54,392 bases of DNA from an uncultured Lachnospiraceae bacterium (GTDB lineage Bacteria; Bacillota; Clostridia; Lachnospirales; Lachnospiraceae). A model generated the notes under the pieces. The model saw only the letters and a list, made by a program, of their open reading frames with translations. It ran no database searches and was not told the origin of the DNA. Every line of letters begins with the position of its first letter. Position 1 is the first letter of the stretch. The stretch spans positions 1-54,392 of the forward strand of contig CAKRNW010000001.1 in the NCBI GenBank assembly GCA_934371505.1, read 5' to 3'. Positions 7,118-16,728 of this stretch are shown here, in pieces. Position numbers and translations under genes: made by a program.

Positions 7118-10100
7118 TCATTCACTCCATTTTATCTTCTTCACATAAGACTCGCTGATTCCCTCCTGTGTAGTCAGTATCAATTCGGATTGCTCATTCC
7201 AGCCGCCTTTTTCCCGGAAAAAGTCCCCACCGTTTTTGTCCGCTTCCTCTTTTGCCTCCCGGATTCTCTGACGAACAAGGGTGTATCGCTCTTTCAGCGC
7301 ATTCATATACTGGGGTTCAATCACCCCCTCCAAGTTGGTGACCAGCAGTTCCGGCGATACGCTCATCATCGCTTCGTACATCTCTTTGTCTATCATGCCG
7401 TACTGGTATTTTTTATCTAACGTAAAAATAGTACCAGTATTTCTGCTGTCCATCTCTACCGATCTGCCAAAGGCAAAATCGTTGTCAATTCCAGTCACTC
7501 CCTTTATCGTAAACGTTTTCGCCTCATCATCCCTGTCATACTGGACAAAATAATTTCCCATATGCCGGTCTATCTGCCCTGTAATTATGTCGATAATCTG
7601 AAGGTTTAACAGTTTCTTTTGTGCCTCTGCTGTAAAGTGAATCTCATAATGAAGGTCATGTGCCAAATTTCCTACATGTGCTGCGGGGGATCCTTCTGCC
7701 TGATTCATGATAAAACCCTTCTTCTGTACCCCGTTTTCATCCACAATAACCGCATCTCTGTTACGTATGATGATGCCTTTTTGTCCCATAAGCTCTGCTA
7801 CTCGCTCCGACGCAAAATTTCGGGCTGTCATATTGGCTCCTTCGTCAATAAGAAGTTCTCCTGTTTCTGCCGTATCTGCCGTTACGTATTTCTGGAAGAT
7901 TGCCTTTGCAAACCGTTTCCAGTTTTCAGGATTTTCCAGTATCAGAGGTCGAAGGTCAACTATGAAAGGACCGCTCCACTCTTGATATCTAGATAGGTTG
8001 ATACTTCCATCCTCTCGTATAAAATCACTAAATTCAGCAAAATTACGCAGCTCTATTTCCATTCCTCGCTTCAAAATAGCCTGGAATCTTTCACCGACCT
8101 TTTGTCTCAATTCTTCGTTTTCCAACGTTAGCAGTAACTCCCTGACACTCTCGGAATAACTTTTTAGAGTTTCATCTCCTTTGAAATAGAATACCTTATC
8201 GCCCTCCCTCAGCCTTATCACCTCGGAAGCACCATCGCCAATATTCTGCTGCTGTCCTTCTACATGGAAGCTCTTAATTTCCTGGGCTTCCATCACAATG
8301 TCACGAAGAGTCAGGGGTATCTCTCCTTCTTCTCCGAATTCCAGAACTTTTCTTCTAAATTCCTGGGCAATTCCCGGAATACGCTCCTTAAATTCCATAA
8401 ACGTTCCGGAAATCTCATTGATCTCATCCAATGCCCCATCCACATTTACGTTTGCTCTACCAAGAGCATTTTTTGTTTCCCGTAAATCCTTCTCGATATA
8501 GCCGAACATACTCATCAGCGTCATAAGTGTTGCATCAAAGAAATCCTCTGGGGAAAGAACTAACGGCTGCGCTAAGTATCTCGTCAAATCTTTCAGCCAC
8601 TCTCCACATTCCTGTAACGGTTTTAAAACAGCAGTCTTGTCTTTTTCCTTTAGCTTTTTTATCCCCTCAATCTTCCTGGAGATTTCATCTACCTTCTGAG
8701 AATACTCGCGAAAACCACCTAACACTTTAGTTATTTCCTGTTTTTCCTCAGATAGTTTCTGTGTAAGCTCTCCTTTTTCTGACTGATATTGCTCCTCCGA
8801 CAAATATGTTCCCTCTGTCGTGTCTACGCAGCGACTACGAGCAAAGGTCATCACATAATTGCGATATTTTTTATAAAAACTCCTGTTTTTTGCCCATAAA
8901 AATCTCTGTCTGTCAGAAATCGTTTCTTCCAATTGAGGATTTTCCCTGACCATGGCCGAATAAGCATCCATTTCCTCAAAGGAGGCAAACAATTCCTTTG
9001 CATGGAATGTCATATATTCCGGTGTCAGCATTTCTTCTGTTACATGCAGCTTACTGAGCTTTTGTGCCAGTTCCTGGAACGTATCATGTCCAGCCTGCTC
9101 TCTTGCAATAAGCTGTGCCTGCAAAATATCAAAGCTGTCTGTGCCTGCCTCCGGATTTGCCTTTTTCGCCTTCGCCTCTTTCTCCACAAACTGTTCCTGG
9201 AACGTATGCAGATACTCCTTATCCAGAGCACTCGTGTAACCTATGCTTTGGAAGTCGCTACTATATTTCGTACATGCATTTACAAGCTTCCCATCCATCT
9301 GTCCTGTTCTGTCAATCAGTTCTTTATTCTGTTCCGTAAATGCAACTACCTTCATTTGCATCGGTTCATTCCGGAAATAAGTATGTGCCATGACACGCAG
9401 AGCTTCGTATTCTTTTCCAAGCTGTGTCTGCATCACCAGGTACATCGCATACCCTTCCTTGTCTTCCAATTGTTCCGGAAGTTTCTGCATAATATCAGCT
9501 ACCGCCTCGTTCACCCGGTTCATAAGTGTTTCCTTTTTCTGATAATATACCTGTATGAATTTCTGCTGGAACTCCTCTGGCATATTCTCTATTTTTTCTG
9601 ACCAAAACTTCGTTTCCAACTCATGGCACTTTGCCCAGGTGCTGTTTTTTTCAAGTTCCCTTCGCCTATCTGAATCATAATCCGTGGAAGTAAAAAGCAT
9701 ATGCATTTTATTCACCTCCAGGGCAGCGTCCAAAACGCGCTGCGCATCGCCGGATTCCATTTCTTTTCTTAAAATATTTTCTGAATCCAGCACCGTGACA
9801 AGATCACTCTCCTGTCCTTTGGAATAGTACAGACTCTTTAAAACAAAAGGGATTCTGATCTTTGCCATATAGAGCCACCCCTTAAACTGTTCCATGTTCA
9901 ATGACTGCACTTCCCCATAGGATTGGATGTAGTCCTCAAGTTCCTTCACCCGCACCAGATAAGTAATCTGGGTCTTCTCATCCTCCTGCCAGATATGAAG
10001 TGCATCTTCTCCAAGCTGTCGGAATTTTTCAATCATAAGAGGGGATTGTGCTGCTTCTTTTTTCTTCAGCCACTCCTTCTTATCTGCATAGGTATCTTTT

Positions 10101-13006
10101 TGTGTTTCCAGCTCTGCCAGTTCCGCTTCCAGTGTCTCCCTGTCCTTCTGTACCGGTACATCCTCCTGTTCCAGATATTTTATGGATTCTGCTGCAGCCA
10201 TGAACGGAAGGGATACTGCCATATCCGCTTCTTTATAATCCAATCCCCCCAGGGAAATCATGGTTGAGATACTGGCTACATAACCGCAGATGCCATTATA
10301 GGTAACGACCAGATGATAAAGTCTCAAATCAGCAGGATTGGTCAGATCCAGCAAATCCCGCATTCCCTCGATCATGTGGTTATCTACCTGGGTATTGGCA
10401 AACCACCGTTCCAGCCGAAGTCTGTTTTCCTGTATGTATTCAACGGAAGGGATACGATGATGGAAGACGCTCTCCAGCATTTCATAATGCTCGGACATAC
10501 GCTGCTTATACATACGCAGCCCTTCCATGTTCTCCGCATAATACGTTTCAAAGCGTTCTGGATTCTCCTTGTCCTCCGCAAAGGTTCCTGCTGCCAGCTT
10601 TTTGCACATGACAGCGAAATCTTCGTCGCTCATATTCTGAAAGGCAGGCTGACTCTCAACGCTGTCGTAAGTCCGAAAAATCGGTTCTCTCAGCAACGAA
10701 TTCTCATCTCCTGTCCTGACATAATCCTTTCCTGTGAGGGTATACTCTATCCGGGTGTACTCCCGATACTTCTCGAGCTTTTCTATCTCCTTCCGAAGCT
10801 CCAAATCCCGTTTGCCAGGCTCCTCCTGCGCCTCCAGTTCCTTCTTGAGTTCCTGTATTTTTTTACCACACAGCTCATAATACTCCTGTAACTGTTCTAT
10901 GTTTAGCAAATTACCGGACTCCTTCAGAATGCGCCGCCCCTCTTCGTAAGCCTCCATTCGCTCCTTATGATATTTCGGATGGGTCGTCTGATTCTTCACA
11001 TAAACTGGCCCCGTATAGCTCTCCTTTATGGAGTCTGTTCGGAGATAAGTTTGGTAAGCCACCGCCTGCGCTGCATCCGCTTTCTCCACCATCTCCCTTG
11101 CACACTGAAGCATTTGCTCCATGGTAAGGTGATCCGTGGATTGCAATTTGCCTTTGCTTCGCATCTCCTTCAGTTCTTCTGTCGTAAAGCAGGATTCATC
11201 CAGACTGCCACGCTGGTATGCCTTCACCATACAAAGTCCTCTCGCCTTTTGGGCATAGGCCGCAATGACACTGCATTTCATGGTAAAAAGTTCTTTTTGG
11301 TCTGCACAGAATACATCCCTGATAGAACGCCCATCTGCATCGTCCGGATCGCGGTATTTTGCTGCTTCGGCTATCTGCATGCCAATAAGCGCAAGCTCCT
11401 GTAGCTCCTCATTTTTCTCCATCAGCTCCTCTGGCGTACAATGTCCCAGATCCCTTGTATCATAATCTCTCATACGCTCCAGATAGGGCAGCACCAACGG
11501 CTTCATAATCCTTCCGATATCCTTGGCACCATGTTCCGCATCCTTTCCCCCTGACCGCTGCATAGTCTCAGCCACGCGAAGTTCCAGAAGAGTGCGAACC
11601 ACCGTTTCGTTGTGTTCCGGCTTGTCCTTTTCCATAAACAGCATATATTTTCCATTTTCTCCTGCTGTCAGTTCCTCTGCACGCTCTCCATAAAGCTGTT
11701 CTGCTATTCTCTCAAAGGTTGCCTTTTTTCTCTCGGAACCCACTGTATAGGCTGCAGCCTGCTCTCTCACTGCCAGTGCCTCCGGGGTAAAATTGTATTG
11801 TAGTGGTATAAAGTCCTTTAAAGCAAAATAGGAAGACTCCGGCAGTTCCTTTCCAAGCACAATATGTCTGACTCCGTCCATGATAGCTACCGCACGGGCA
11901 CGGATTCGACTCATTTTTCCTTCCTGCTGCTCCAGCTGTAGATTGACAAGTCTCTGCATTTTATCGGAGGAGACAATCTTTTCATCAAATTGAATGAGTC
12001 CAATCGTACGGGAAATCTCATAGCAGGTTCCGTTATACTCCATCAGATTAAAAAATTCCCTGTACAGCTTATCCAGCACTTCTTTATTCTGTTCATATTC
12101 TGCCGGATGCTGCTCAAACAACTGCTTAATTTTTGCTGTCTCATCGTACTCGTAGTCATGGGTCATATTTTCCGATTCAATAAATGGATACTTCTGGCGC
12201 ACACTCTCCCGAAATGCCAGTATCTCCGGTTTATGGTGCTGTATCTCTTTCTCAATCAGCTCATCCGCAACCGCTTTGTCCATTTCTGCCGCTCCTTTTG
12301 CAATGGCAGAGCGGAGTGCCTTATTATCCTCCAAAGCCTGCTCCTGCTGCTCTTTGGGCAGTTCCTCAAATTGTTTTTTCTCCTCCATTTCAGGATGATA
12401 GCGAAAGCCCATTGCTCCAAGAGCTGCGTTAAATGCCTTCTCTCCCTGCTCGTACATTTCCTTCATATGAACAAGACGCAGTTTCTGATCCTCCGCCAGG
12501 AGATTGTTAGCCTCTCCCCCTTCTTCAAACAGCTCAATGTGTCTCTTCCAGGTATACAAAATGTACCGAACATCTGCGAAATGCTCCATGACATACTTCG
12601 GTGTAAACATATCTGCCCGGAGTGTTTCTGTAAACATAGCCCGACTCTGTGCATCTAATTTCTGTTCGTTCTGAATAGATACAGCACGGGCATCAAACTT
12701 TTTCTGTATCTCCTGTGCCTGGTTTTGCAGTGCCCTTGCCTGGGGCTGCATTTTCTGTTTCTGTTTCTTTTTGCGTTTCCAGTCTTTTTCATCTGCTGCC
12801 AATGTAGGCATGTCTGCCGCTATGGGTTTCTCTGCCACTTGCCCTGTCTGTGGTTTACCCACAAGCTGTGCCAGACTCATCTGTGCTCGCTGCTCACGCT
12901 GCTGCATGTAATCATTTACGTTTTTTTCCTGCTGCATACGATCCTGTGCAAATCTCTGCAATTCCTCATTTGTCATATCCTGTTTTAAGTGAAACATATG
13001 ATCCAT
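7118..13006 (-). CDS. Giant protein with C-terminal PI3/4-kinase-like or HipA-like kinase motifs, candidate CIS effector
   Basis: This is a 1962-residue soluble protein. The first 1500 residues are Glu/Lys/Gln-rich, almost entirely alpha-helical, with no signal peptide or membrane helix. Residues 1500-1960 contain a kinase-like region: a possible nucleotide-loop segment with EVIRLREGDKVFYFKG near residue 1600, GQIDRHMGNYF (D1813, R1814, H1815, N1818) and GIDNDFAFG (D1841, D1843). DRHxxN followed by a D-containing loop is the catalytic and metal-binding pattern of PI3/4-kinase-like and related atypical kinases, so phosphotransfer to a protein or lipid is plausible. The ATG at 13006 was chosen because AGAGGG lies 8 bases upstream and the longer frame would run into the GNAT gene. 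As the largest gene at the end of the CIS operon, it is a good effector candidate; this is inference. Confidence 0.7.
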   Translation of the reverse strand: MDHMFHLKQDMTNEELQRFAQDRMQQEKNVNDYMQQREQRAQMSLAQLVGKPQTGQVAEKPIAADMPTLAADEKDWKRKKKQKQKMQPQARALQNQAQEIQKKFDARAVSIQNEQKLDAQSRAMFTETLRADMFTPKYVMEHFADVRYILYTWKRHIELFEEGGEANNLLAEDQKLRLVHMKEMYEQGEKAFNAALGAMGFRYHPEMEEKKQFEELPKEQQEQALEDNKALRSAIAKGAAEMDKAVADELIEKEIQHHKPEILAFRESVRQKYPFIESENMTHDYEYDETAKIKQLFEQHPAEYEQNKEVLDKLYREFFNLMEYNGTCYEISRTIGLIQFDEKIVSSDKMQRLVNLQLEQQEGKMSRIRARAVAIMDGVRHIVLGKELPESSYFALKDFIPLQYNFTPEALAVREQAAAYTVGSERKKATFERIAEQLYGERAEELTAGENGKYMLFMEKDKPEHNETVVRTLLELRVAETMQRSGGKDAEHGAKDIGRIMKPLVLPYLERMRDYDTRDLGHCTPEELMEKNEELQELALIGMQIAEAAKYRDPDDADGRSIRDVFCADQKELFTMKCSVIAAYAQKARGLCMVKAYQRGSLDESCFTTEELKEMRSKGKLQSTDHLTMEQMLQCAREMVEKADAAQAVAYQTYLRTDSIKESYTGPVYVKNQTTHPKYHKERMEAYEEGRRILKESGNLLNIEQLQEYYELCGKKIQELKKELEAQEEPGKRDLELRKEIEKLEKYREYTRIEYTLTGKDYVRTGDENSLLREPIFRTYDSVESQPAFQNMSDEDFAVMCKKLAAGTFAEDKENPERFETYYAENMEGLRMYKQRMSEHYEMLESVFHHRIPSVEYIQENRLRLERWFANTQVDNHMIEGMRDLLDLTNPADLRLYHLVVTYNGICGYVASISTMISLGGLDYKEADMAVSLPFMAAAESIKYLEQEDVPVQKDRETLEAELAELETQKDTYADKKEWLKKKEAAQSPLMIEKFRQLGEDALHIWQEDEKTQITYLVRVKELEDYIQSYGEVQSLNMEQFKGWLYMAKIRIPFVLKSLYYSKGQESDLVTVLDSENILRKEMESGDAQRVLDAALEVNKMHMLFTSTDYDSDRRRELEKNSTWAKCHELETKFWSEKIENMPEEFQQKFIQVYYQKKETLMNRVNEAVADIMQKLPEQLEDKEGYAMYLVMQTQLGKEYEALRVMAHTYFRNEPMQMKVVAFTEQNKELIDRTGQMDGKLVNACTKYSSDFQSIGYTSALDKEYLHTFQEQFVEKEAKAKKANPEAGTDSFDILQAQLIAREQAGHDTFQELAQKLSKLHVTEEMLTPEYMTFHAKELFASFEEMDAYSAMVRENPQLEETISDRQRFLWAKNRSFYKKYRNYVMTFARSRCVDTTEGTYLSEEQYQSEKGELTQKLSEEKQEITKVLGGFREYSQKVDEISRKIEGIKKLKEKDKTAVLKPLQECGEWLKDLTRYLAQPLVLSPEDFFDATLMTLMSMFGYIEKDLRETKNALGRANVNVDGALDEINEISGTFMEFKERIPGIAQEFRRKVLEFGEEGEIPLTLRDIVMEAQEIKSFHVEGQQQNIGDGASEVIRLREGDKVFYFKGDETLKSYSESVRELLLTLENEELRQKVGERFQAILKRGMEIELRNFAEFSDFIREDGSINLSRYQEWSGPFIVDLRPLILENPENWKRFAKAIFQKYVTADTAETGELLIDEGANMTARNFASERVAELMGQKGIIIRNRDAVIVDENGVQKKGFIMNQAEGSPAAHVGNLAHDLHYEIHFTAEAQKKLLNLQIIDIITGQIDRHMGNYFVQYDRDDEAKTFTIKGVTGIDNDFAFGRSVEMDSRNTGTIFTLDKKYQYGMIDKEMYEAMMSVSPELLVTNLEGVIEPQYMNALKERYTLVRQRIREAKEEADKNGGDFFREKGGWNEQSELILTTQEGISESYVKKIKWSE

Positions 13007-13019
13007 AGTGTTTGCCCTC

Positions 13020-13907
13020 TTATATTCTGTCTGCTGCGTCGTCGATTTCAAGTTGTGCCGCACTTTCGTACCGGTCAAAATACGATAACTCCAATATGCA
13101 TTTTCTCCGTTTTTTTCCAAAAGTCATCCCCATCTTTTCCAGAAGATGCATCAGCGTTTCACTAATAACTGCAAATCTGCAAATGGTTTCCGGTAAATAC
13201 TTTCTGCTCCCTGCCTGGACTGCAAAGCGAATCATATCAACCGGTGCTGTAATATTCTGGGAATAGCTTACCAGAAACGGAATCTCAATCTCGCCCGGCT
13301 TATCCTCCCTGACTAACAAAAGACCCGCAGGTTTTCCGTTATCCATTGCCACTGCACTGCATTCTGCCACATACTCCTGTCTGTTTAACGGCACGGTTTC
13401 CAAGTCGTCTCCTCTCTCTACAAGTTCCTGATAAAACGGTCTGAGACTTTCCTCTGTACACTGGGAGAGTGCCTTTACATGGTTACTGTTTCCCTGCAAA
13501 ACTTTCAGATTCTGGAGTTCCCTCAACATACAGGTAAAGCTGGTAATTTCTTCTTCCTGTTCCAAAAATGGATATCCCTGGAGCAGCCTTTCCAGCTTAG
13601 GATATTCTCCGGGAATATATCCTATTTGAAAAATCCGGGCTGACGCTTGGCGGGCACGGTACAAAAGTTCTGCAAGAAATCTTTGTCCTTTCCCTTGTCC
13701 CCGGTGTGCTTTCTCCACATATAAATACTGTAGCGTAATCACTTCCTCTTCTCTGCTTAAAACCGCAACCCCACAGGGAGTCTTAAAGTCAGACATTCCC
13801 CAAAACTGCACCTCCTTTTCCTCTCCCGGTTTCATAAACAGCCACGCAGGTATCATATGTGCGTATGCTCCCATGTTGTCTTTCTGTAACAAAACATATT
13901 CTTCCAT
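13020..13907 (-). CDS. GNAT-family acetyltransferase-like protein
   Basis: This 295-residue protein has an N-terminal GNAT domain with the acetyl-CoA-binding signature RGQGKGQRFLAELLYRA near residues 78-94, preceded by the strand LQYLYVEKAHR. The C-terminal half (residues 140-280) may be a second, degenerate GNAT fold, ending in MHLLEKMGMTFGKKRR. It would transfer an acetyl group to an unknown amine. AAGGAGAG precedes the ATG. It sits between the AAA+ ATPase and the giant kinase-like protein, 13 bases before the latter, so co-expression is nearly certain. A role in modifying or neutralising the neighbouring protein is possible but unproven. Confidence 0.75.
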   Translation of the reverse strand: MEEYVLLQKDNMGAYAHMIPAWLFMKPGEEKEVQFWGMSDFKTPCGVAVLSREEEVITLQYLYVEKAHRGQGKGQRFLAELLYRARQASARIFQIGYIPGEYPKLERLLQGYPFLEQEEEITSFTCMLRELQNLKVLQGNSNHVKALSQCTEESLRPFYQELVERGDDLETVPLNRQEYVAECSAVAMDNGKPAGLLLVREDKPGEIEIPFLVSYSQNITAPVDMIRFAVQAGSRKYLPETICRFAVISETLMHLLEKMGMTFGKKRRKCILELSYFDRYESAAQLEIDDAADRI

Positions 13908-13948
13908 CCTGTCTCTCCTTCTCCCTTATCCCTTGTGAAAACAGTTTC

Positions 13949-16264
13949 CTAGTCTTCTTCCTTATCGCCCAGTCCCACCATATAGGCGTAGGGCTCGAAA
14001 TCGGCTCTGGTAAACACCTTGCCTGTTTTTACAAATTCATATTTAATCGCCATAAGGTAATGTTTCATGCCCACCTCTTTGCCATCCCCGTCTGCGGCAG
14101 CAAGAAAGGCGGCATTTAAAATACAGTTCTTGATATTACCACCCACAAACTCGAACCGCTCCGCCAGGAAGCGGATGTCCACATCGTCCGCTAAAGGGGT
14201 TCCCTTGGGGATGGTAGTCCGCCACAGCATTTCCCTGGTATCCACATCCGGGAACTGGAATTCCACAATATATTTCATACGCCGGAAAAACGCCGGGTCA
14301 ATGTTGTGCTTGTAATTGGTTGCCAGAACGGAAACGCCGTCATACGCCTCCACCTCCTGTAACAAAAGTGCCGTCTTATTATTGTTGGAGGACTGGTTGG
14401 AGCCGCCGTCATCGGAACGCTTGGCAAAGAGGGTATCGCACTCATCGAAGAACAGGACCACATTGCACTTCTTCGCCTCCCGGAAAATCATGGAGATGGA
14501 TTTCTCCGTCTCGCCCACATACTTATCAATGACCTTGGATAAATCCACCCGGTACAGCTCCAGATTCAACTCGTGGGCGATAACCTGGGCACACATGGAT
14601 TTTCCGGTACCGGGCGCTCCGAACAGCAGAACGGAAAGTCCTCTGCCGTAGGGATATTTCTTGGTGTAATTCCAGTTATCATAGACCTGCTTGCGGAAAT
14701 TCATCTGGTCAATGGCATGCTCTAAAGTCTCCCGCTGGCTGGCATTCATGACAATATCTTCAAAACCGAAGTTCGCCTTGACCTTGGTTGCTTTCTGGGT
14801 CAGCTCCGAACTCATCTGGTTGTAACAGCCCTCAAAAAGTTTTGCCCTGGAAATCAGGATTTCATGGTTCATCATGGAAAAACTTTTTGCCTGTTTTAGT
14901 GCTGACTTGATTTTTCCCGGCGTAAAGAGAAATTTGGTTGCCATCTCCGGCAGTTCCACATCCTTATCCAGTCCGTAGTCTTTGGAGAAATACTTCCAGC
15001 AGTCCTCCCGTTCCTGGTTGCCCGGTGTGGGAAGTTCCAGCTCGGTGAATTCCTCGTCCGTAACACTTTTTAAGGGAAGCTTTTCCCGGCTCATAAGGAA
15101 AATCAGAATGTGGTGCTCCCGGAGTTTGGACACTGCCAAATCCATGTAGCCGATGTATTTCTCCTTTTCATCCTCCCGGAAATCCAGTTCATTGAGGCAG
15201 CAGCAGGCATCGGTAAAAATACATTCTCTGCGGATTGCCCAGAGTGCTTTTTCCACGAAGGAAAAGTCATAGACAAACAGTTTTTTGCAATTAAGGGTAA
15301 TCGCCCGGATTCCCTGTTCCCTGCAGAACTGTTTGATAAAGAATTTCCGTCCACTTCCCTCATCGCCGTACCAGCTGAAAATCCGCACACCCTGCTCGTA
15401 GGAGATTTCCATTGCCTCCAGCTGGGTGCGGTTTGCCATGATGGGGTCTAACTCCTTCTCATCGGTGAGCATGTGGAAAAACCGCTGGTAGTTTTCATCC
15501 AGACGCAGGGGATTGTTACCAAAAAGAAAGTCAATCATCCGCTTATCCGGAGTAAGTACCGTGGAAAAGGGCATGTTGGAATTCACCCGCAAATCCATGA
15601 TGGGCTGTAAATGCTCCAGTGCCACGGACATGTGGGAGGATGCCATAGTAATGGAGAACTGTCTGCCAAAGTACAGTCTTGCCGCAGACTCCACGGTGGG
15701 AGCTGTCAGGGACGCATTTTCATTGACAATCTGATAAACCGATGCATAGCTGGTCTGGGTGGAGGACAACAATGCGCTTGCCAGGGCAAACTGGGTGAAA
15801 TGGTCAAACTCCAGTTTCCTGCAAATCTCATAAAAGGGATAGTTCTGTGCCTGAGTCAGGGCGATTCTCTCATCGATAAAGGTAAGCATCTCCTCCACTG
15901 ACAGGGTTTCTGTCTTATCCTCTTTTTCTTCCGGAGACTGTTCCTCCTGGAAAGCCCCAAGTAAATCCAGCAGCTCCTCATCCATACCTTCCCGGACTTT
16001 TCCGGATTCTTCCTCCGTCTCCTCCTGGAGCTGCCCTATGGTAAACTGCAGCACCTGATCATTACACAGGTTGTATGCAATCTCAATGTCGGGATACATG
16101 ACATTCTTATACTGTCCCTGTCCTGCCGCATATTTTCCTTTCAGGTTTTCAATATAATCTGTCAGTCTGGTGTTCACGCAGGCGAAGATATAATCCATAT
16201 ATTCTTCATAGCTTTGAAAGGGCTGCTGCCGCAGTTCTTCACTGAATCTGTCATTCATGCTCAT
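13949..16264 (-). CDS. AAA+ ATPase of the contractile injection system
   Basis: This 771-residue protein carries a canonical AAA+ module: Walker A GAPGTGKS at about residue 549, Walker B VVLFFDECD near 600, a sensor-1 region VSVLATNYKHNID and arginine-finger candidates FFRRMKY. A second, degenerate P-loop (WYGDEGSGRKFF) lies near residue 290, with an eroded Walker B region, so only the C-terminal ring is probably active. The layout matches the AAA+ ATPases encoded in extracellular CIS clusters (Afp15/Cis15 type), which act in assembly or sheath turnover in the cytoplasm. GGGGA lies 8 bases upstream of the ATG. The gene lies directly downstream of the partner-switching genes. Confidence 0.9.
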   Translation of the reverse strand: MSMNDRFSEELRQQPFQSYEEYMDYIFACVNTRLTDYIENLKGKYAAGQGQYKNVMYPDIEIAYNLCNDQVLQFTIGQLQEETEEESGKVREGMDEELLDLLGAFQEEQSPEEKEDKTETLSVEEMLTFIDERIALTQAQNYPFYEICRKLEFDHFTQFALASALLSSTQTSYASVYQIVNENASLTAPTVESAARLYFGRQFSITMASSHMSVALEHLQPIMDLRVNSNMPFSTVLTPDKRMIDFLFGNNPLRLDENYQRFFHMLTDEKELDPIMANRTQLEAMEISYEQGVRIFSWYGDEGSGRKFFIKQFCREQGIRAITLNCKKLFVYDFSFVEKALWAIRRECIFTDACCCLNELDFREDEKEKYIGYMDLAVSKLREHHILIFLMSREKLPLKSVTDEEFTELELPTPGNQEREDCWKYFSKDYGLDKDVELPEMATKFLFTPGKIKSALKQAKSFSMMNHEILISRAKLFEGCYNQMSSELTQKATKVKANFGFEDIVMNASQRETLEHAIDQMNFRKQVYDNWNYTKKYPYGRGLSVLLFGAPGTGKSMCAQVIAHELNLELYRVDLSKVIDKYVGETEKSISMIFREAKKCNVVLFFDECDTLFAKRSDDGGSNQSSNNNKTALLLQEVEAYDGVSVLATNYKHNIDPAFFRRMKYIVEFQFPDVDTREMLWRTTIPKGTPLADDVDIRFLAERFEFVGGNIKNCILNAAFLAAADGDGKEVGMKHYLMAIKYEFVKTGKVFTRADFEPYAYMVGLGDKEED

Positions 16265-16306
16265 CGTCTTTTCCCCTGTCCGGTTCTTTGTGCTGTCATT
16301 TCCATG

Positions 16307-16726
16307 TTACCAGGAAAGAGTCATGGTGAGACGGTTACAGCCGTCCTCATAGGCATATTCCACGGTGTCCATCATGTTCTTTACCATAAAGATTCCCAGT
16401 CCCCCAATCTGCCGATCCTCTGCAGAAAGAGTGGTGTCTGGATCTTTCTTTTCCAGTGGATTGTAGGGTGTTCCCCTGTCCTGAAAGCAAAGGGAAATCC
16501 GTCGTTCTTCAATCCGCTCCTCAATCCGCGCCATGCCCGTTTCCTCCCCGTAGGCGTAGCTTGCAATATTGACAAAAATTTCTTCCGCGCAGATTTCTAC
16601 CACGGTTCTCGTCTCCTGTGGGCACTCTGCTGCCTCCAAATCTTTTTCCAGCAAGGTAAGAAGGGTGTTCAGCTTGTCCGTCTGTGCCTCTAATTCTATG
16701 GTTCTGTTAATTTTCACATCTGCCAT
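16307..16726 (-). CDS. Anti-sigma-type serine kinase (HATPase, SpoIIAB/RsbW-like)
   Basis: This 139-residue cytoplasmic protein has the GHKL ATPase fold of anti-sigma kinases: the N-box EEIFVNIASYAYG, a degenerate G1-like segment FQDRGTPYNP and the G2 box GGLGIFMVKNMMD. Family members phosphorylate a serine on a STAS partner and bind a target, usually a sigma factor. The STAS partner (17413) and an opposing SpoIIE phosphatase (17709) are immediate neighbours, so the partner-switching cycle is complete except for a target. No sigma factor lies in the window; the target may be a CIS component. The gene is 2 bases from the ABC ATPase gene. Confidence 0.9.
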   Translation of the reverse strand: MADVKINRTIELEAQTDKLNTLLTLLEKDLEAAECPQETRTVVEICAEEIFVNIASYAYGEETGMARIEERIEERRISLCFQDRGTPYNPLEKKDPDTTLSAEDRQIGGLGIFMVKNMMDTVEYAYEDGCNRLTMTLSW

Positions 16727-16728
16727 TT

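Noticed and set aside
8933..9601. 222-residue plus-strand open frame antisense to the giant gene
   Set aside because: It lies wholly inside a continuous minus-strand coding region, has no ribosome binding site and its composition (Cys, His, Phe, Leu-rich) is that of an antisense shadow.
11990..12658. 222-residue plus-strand open frame antisense to the giant gene
   Set aside because: Same reasons: antisense composition, no start signal, and the opposite strand is clearly coding.
7118..13006. Giant protein as tape measure
   Set aside because: It has a conserved kinase-like C-terminus and lies at the end of the operon beside a GNAT gene; the length would imply a tube of about 300 nm, so the 33033 gene is preferred.
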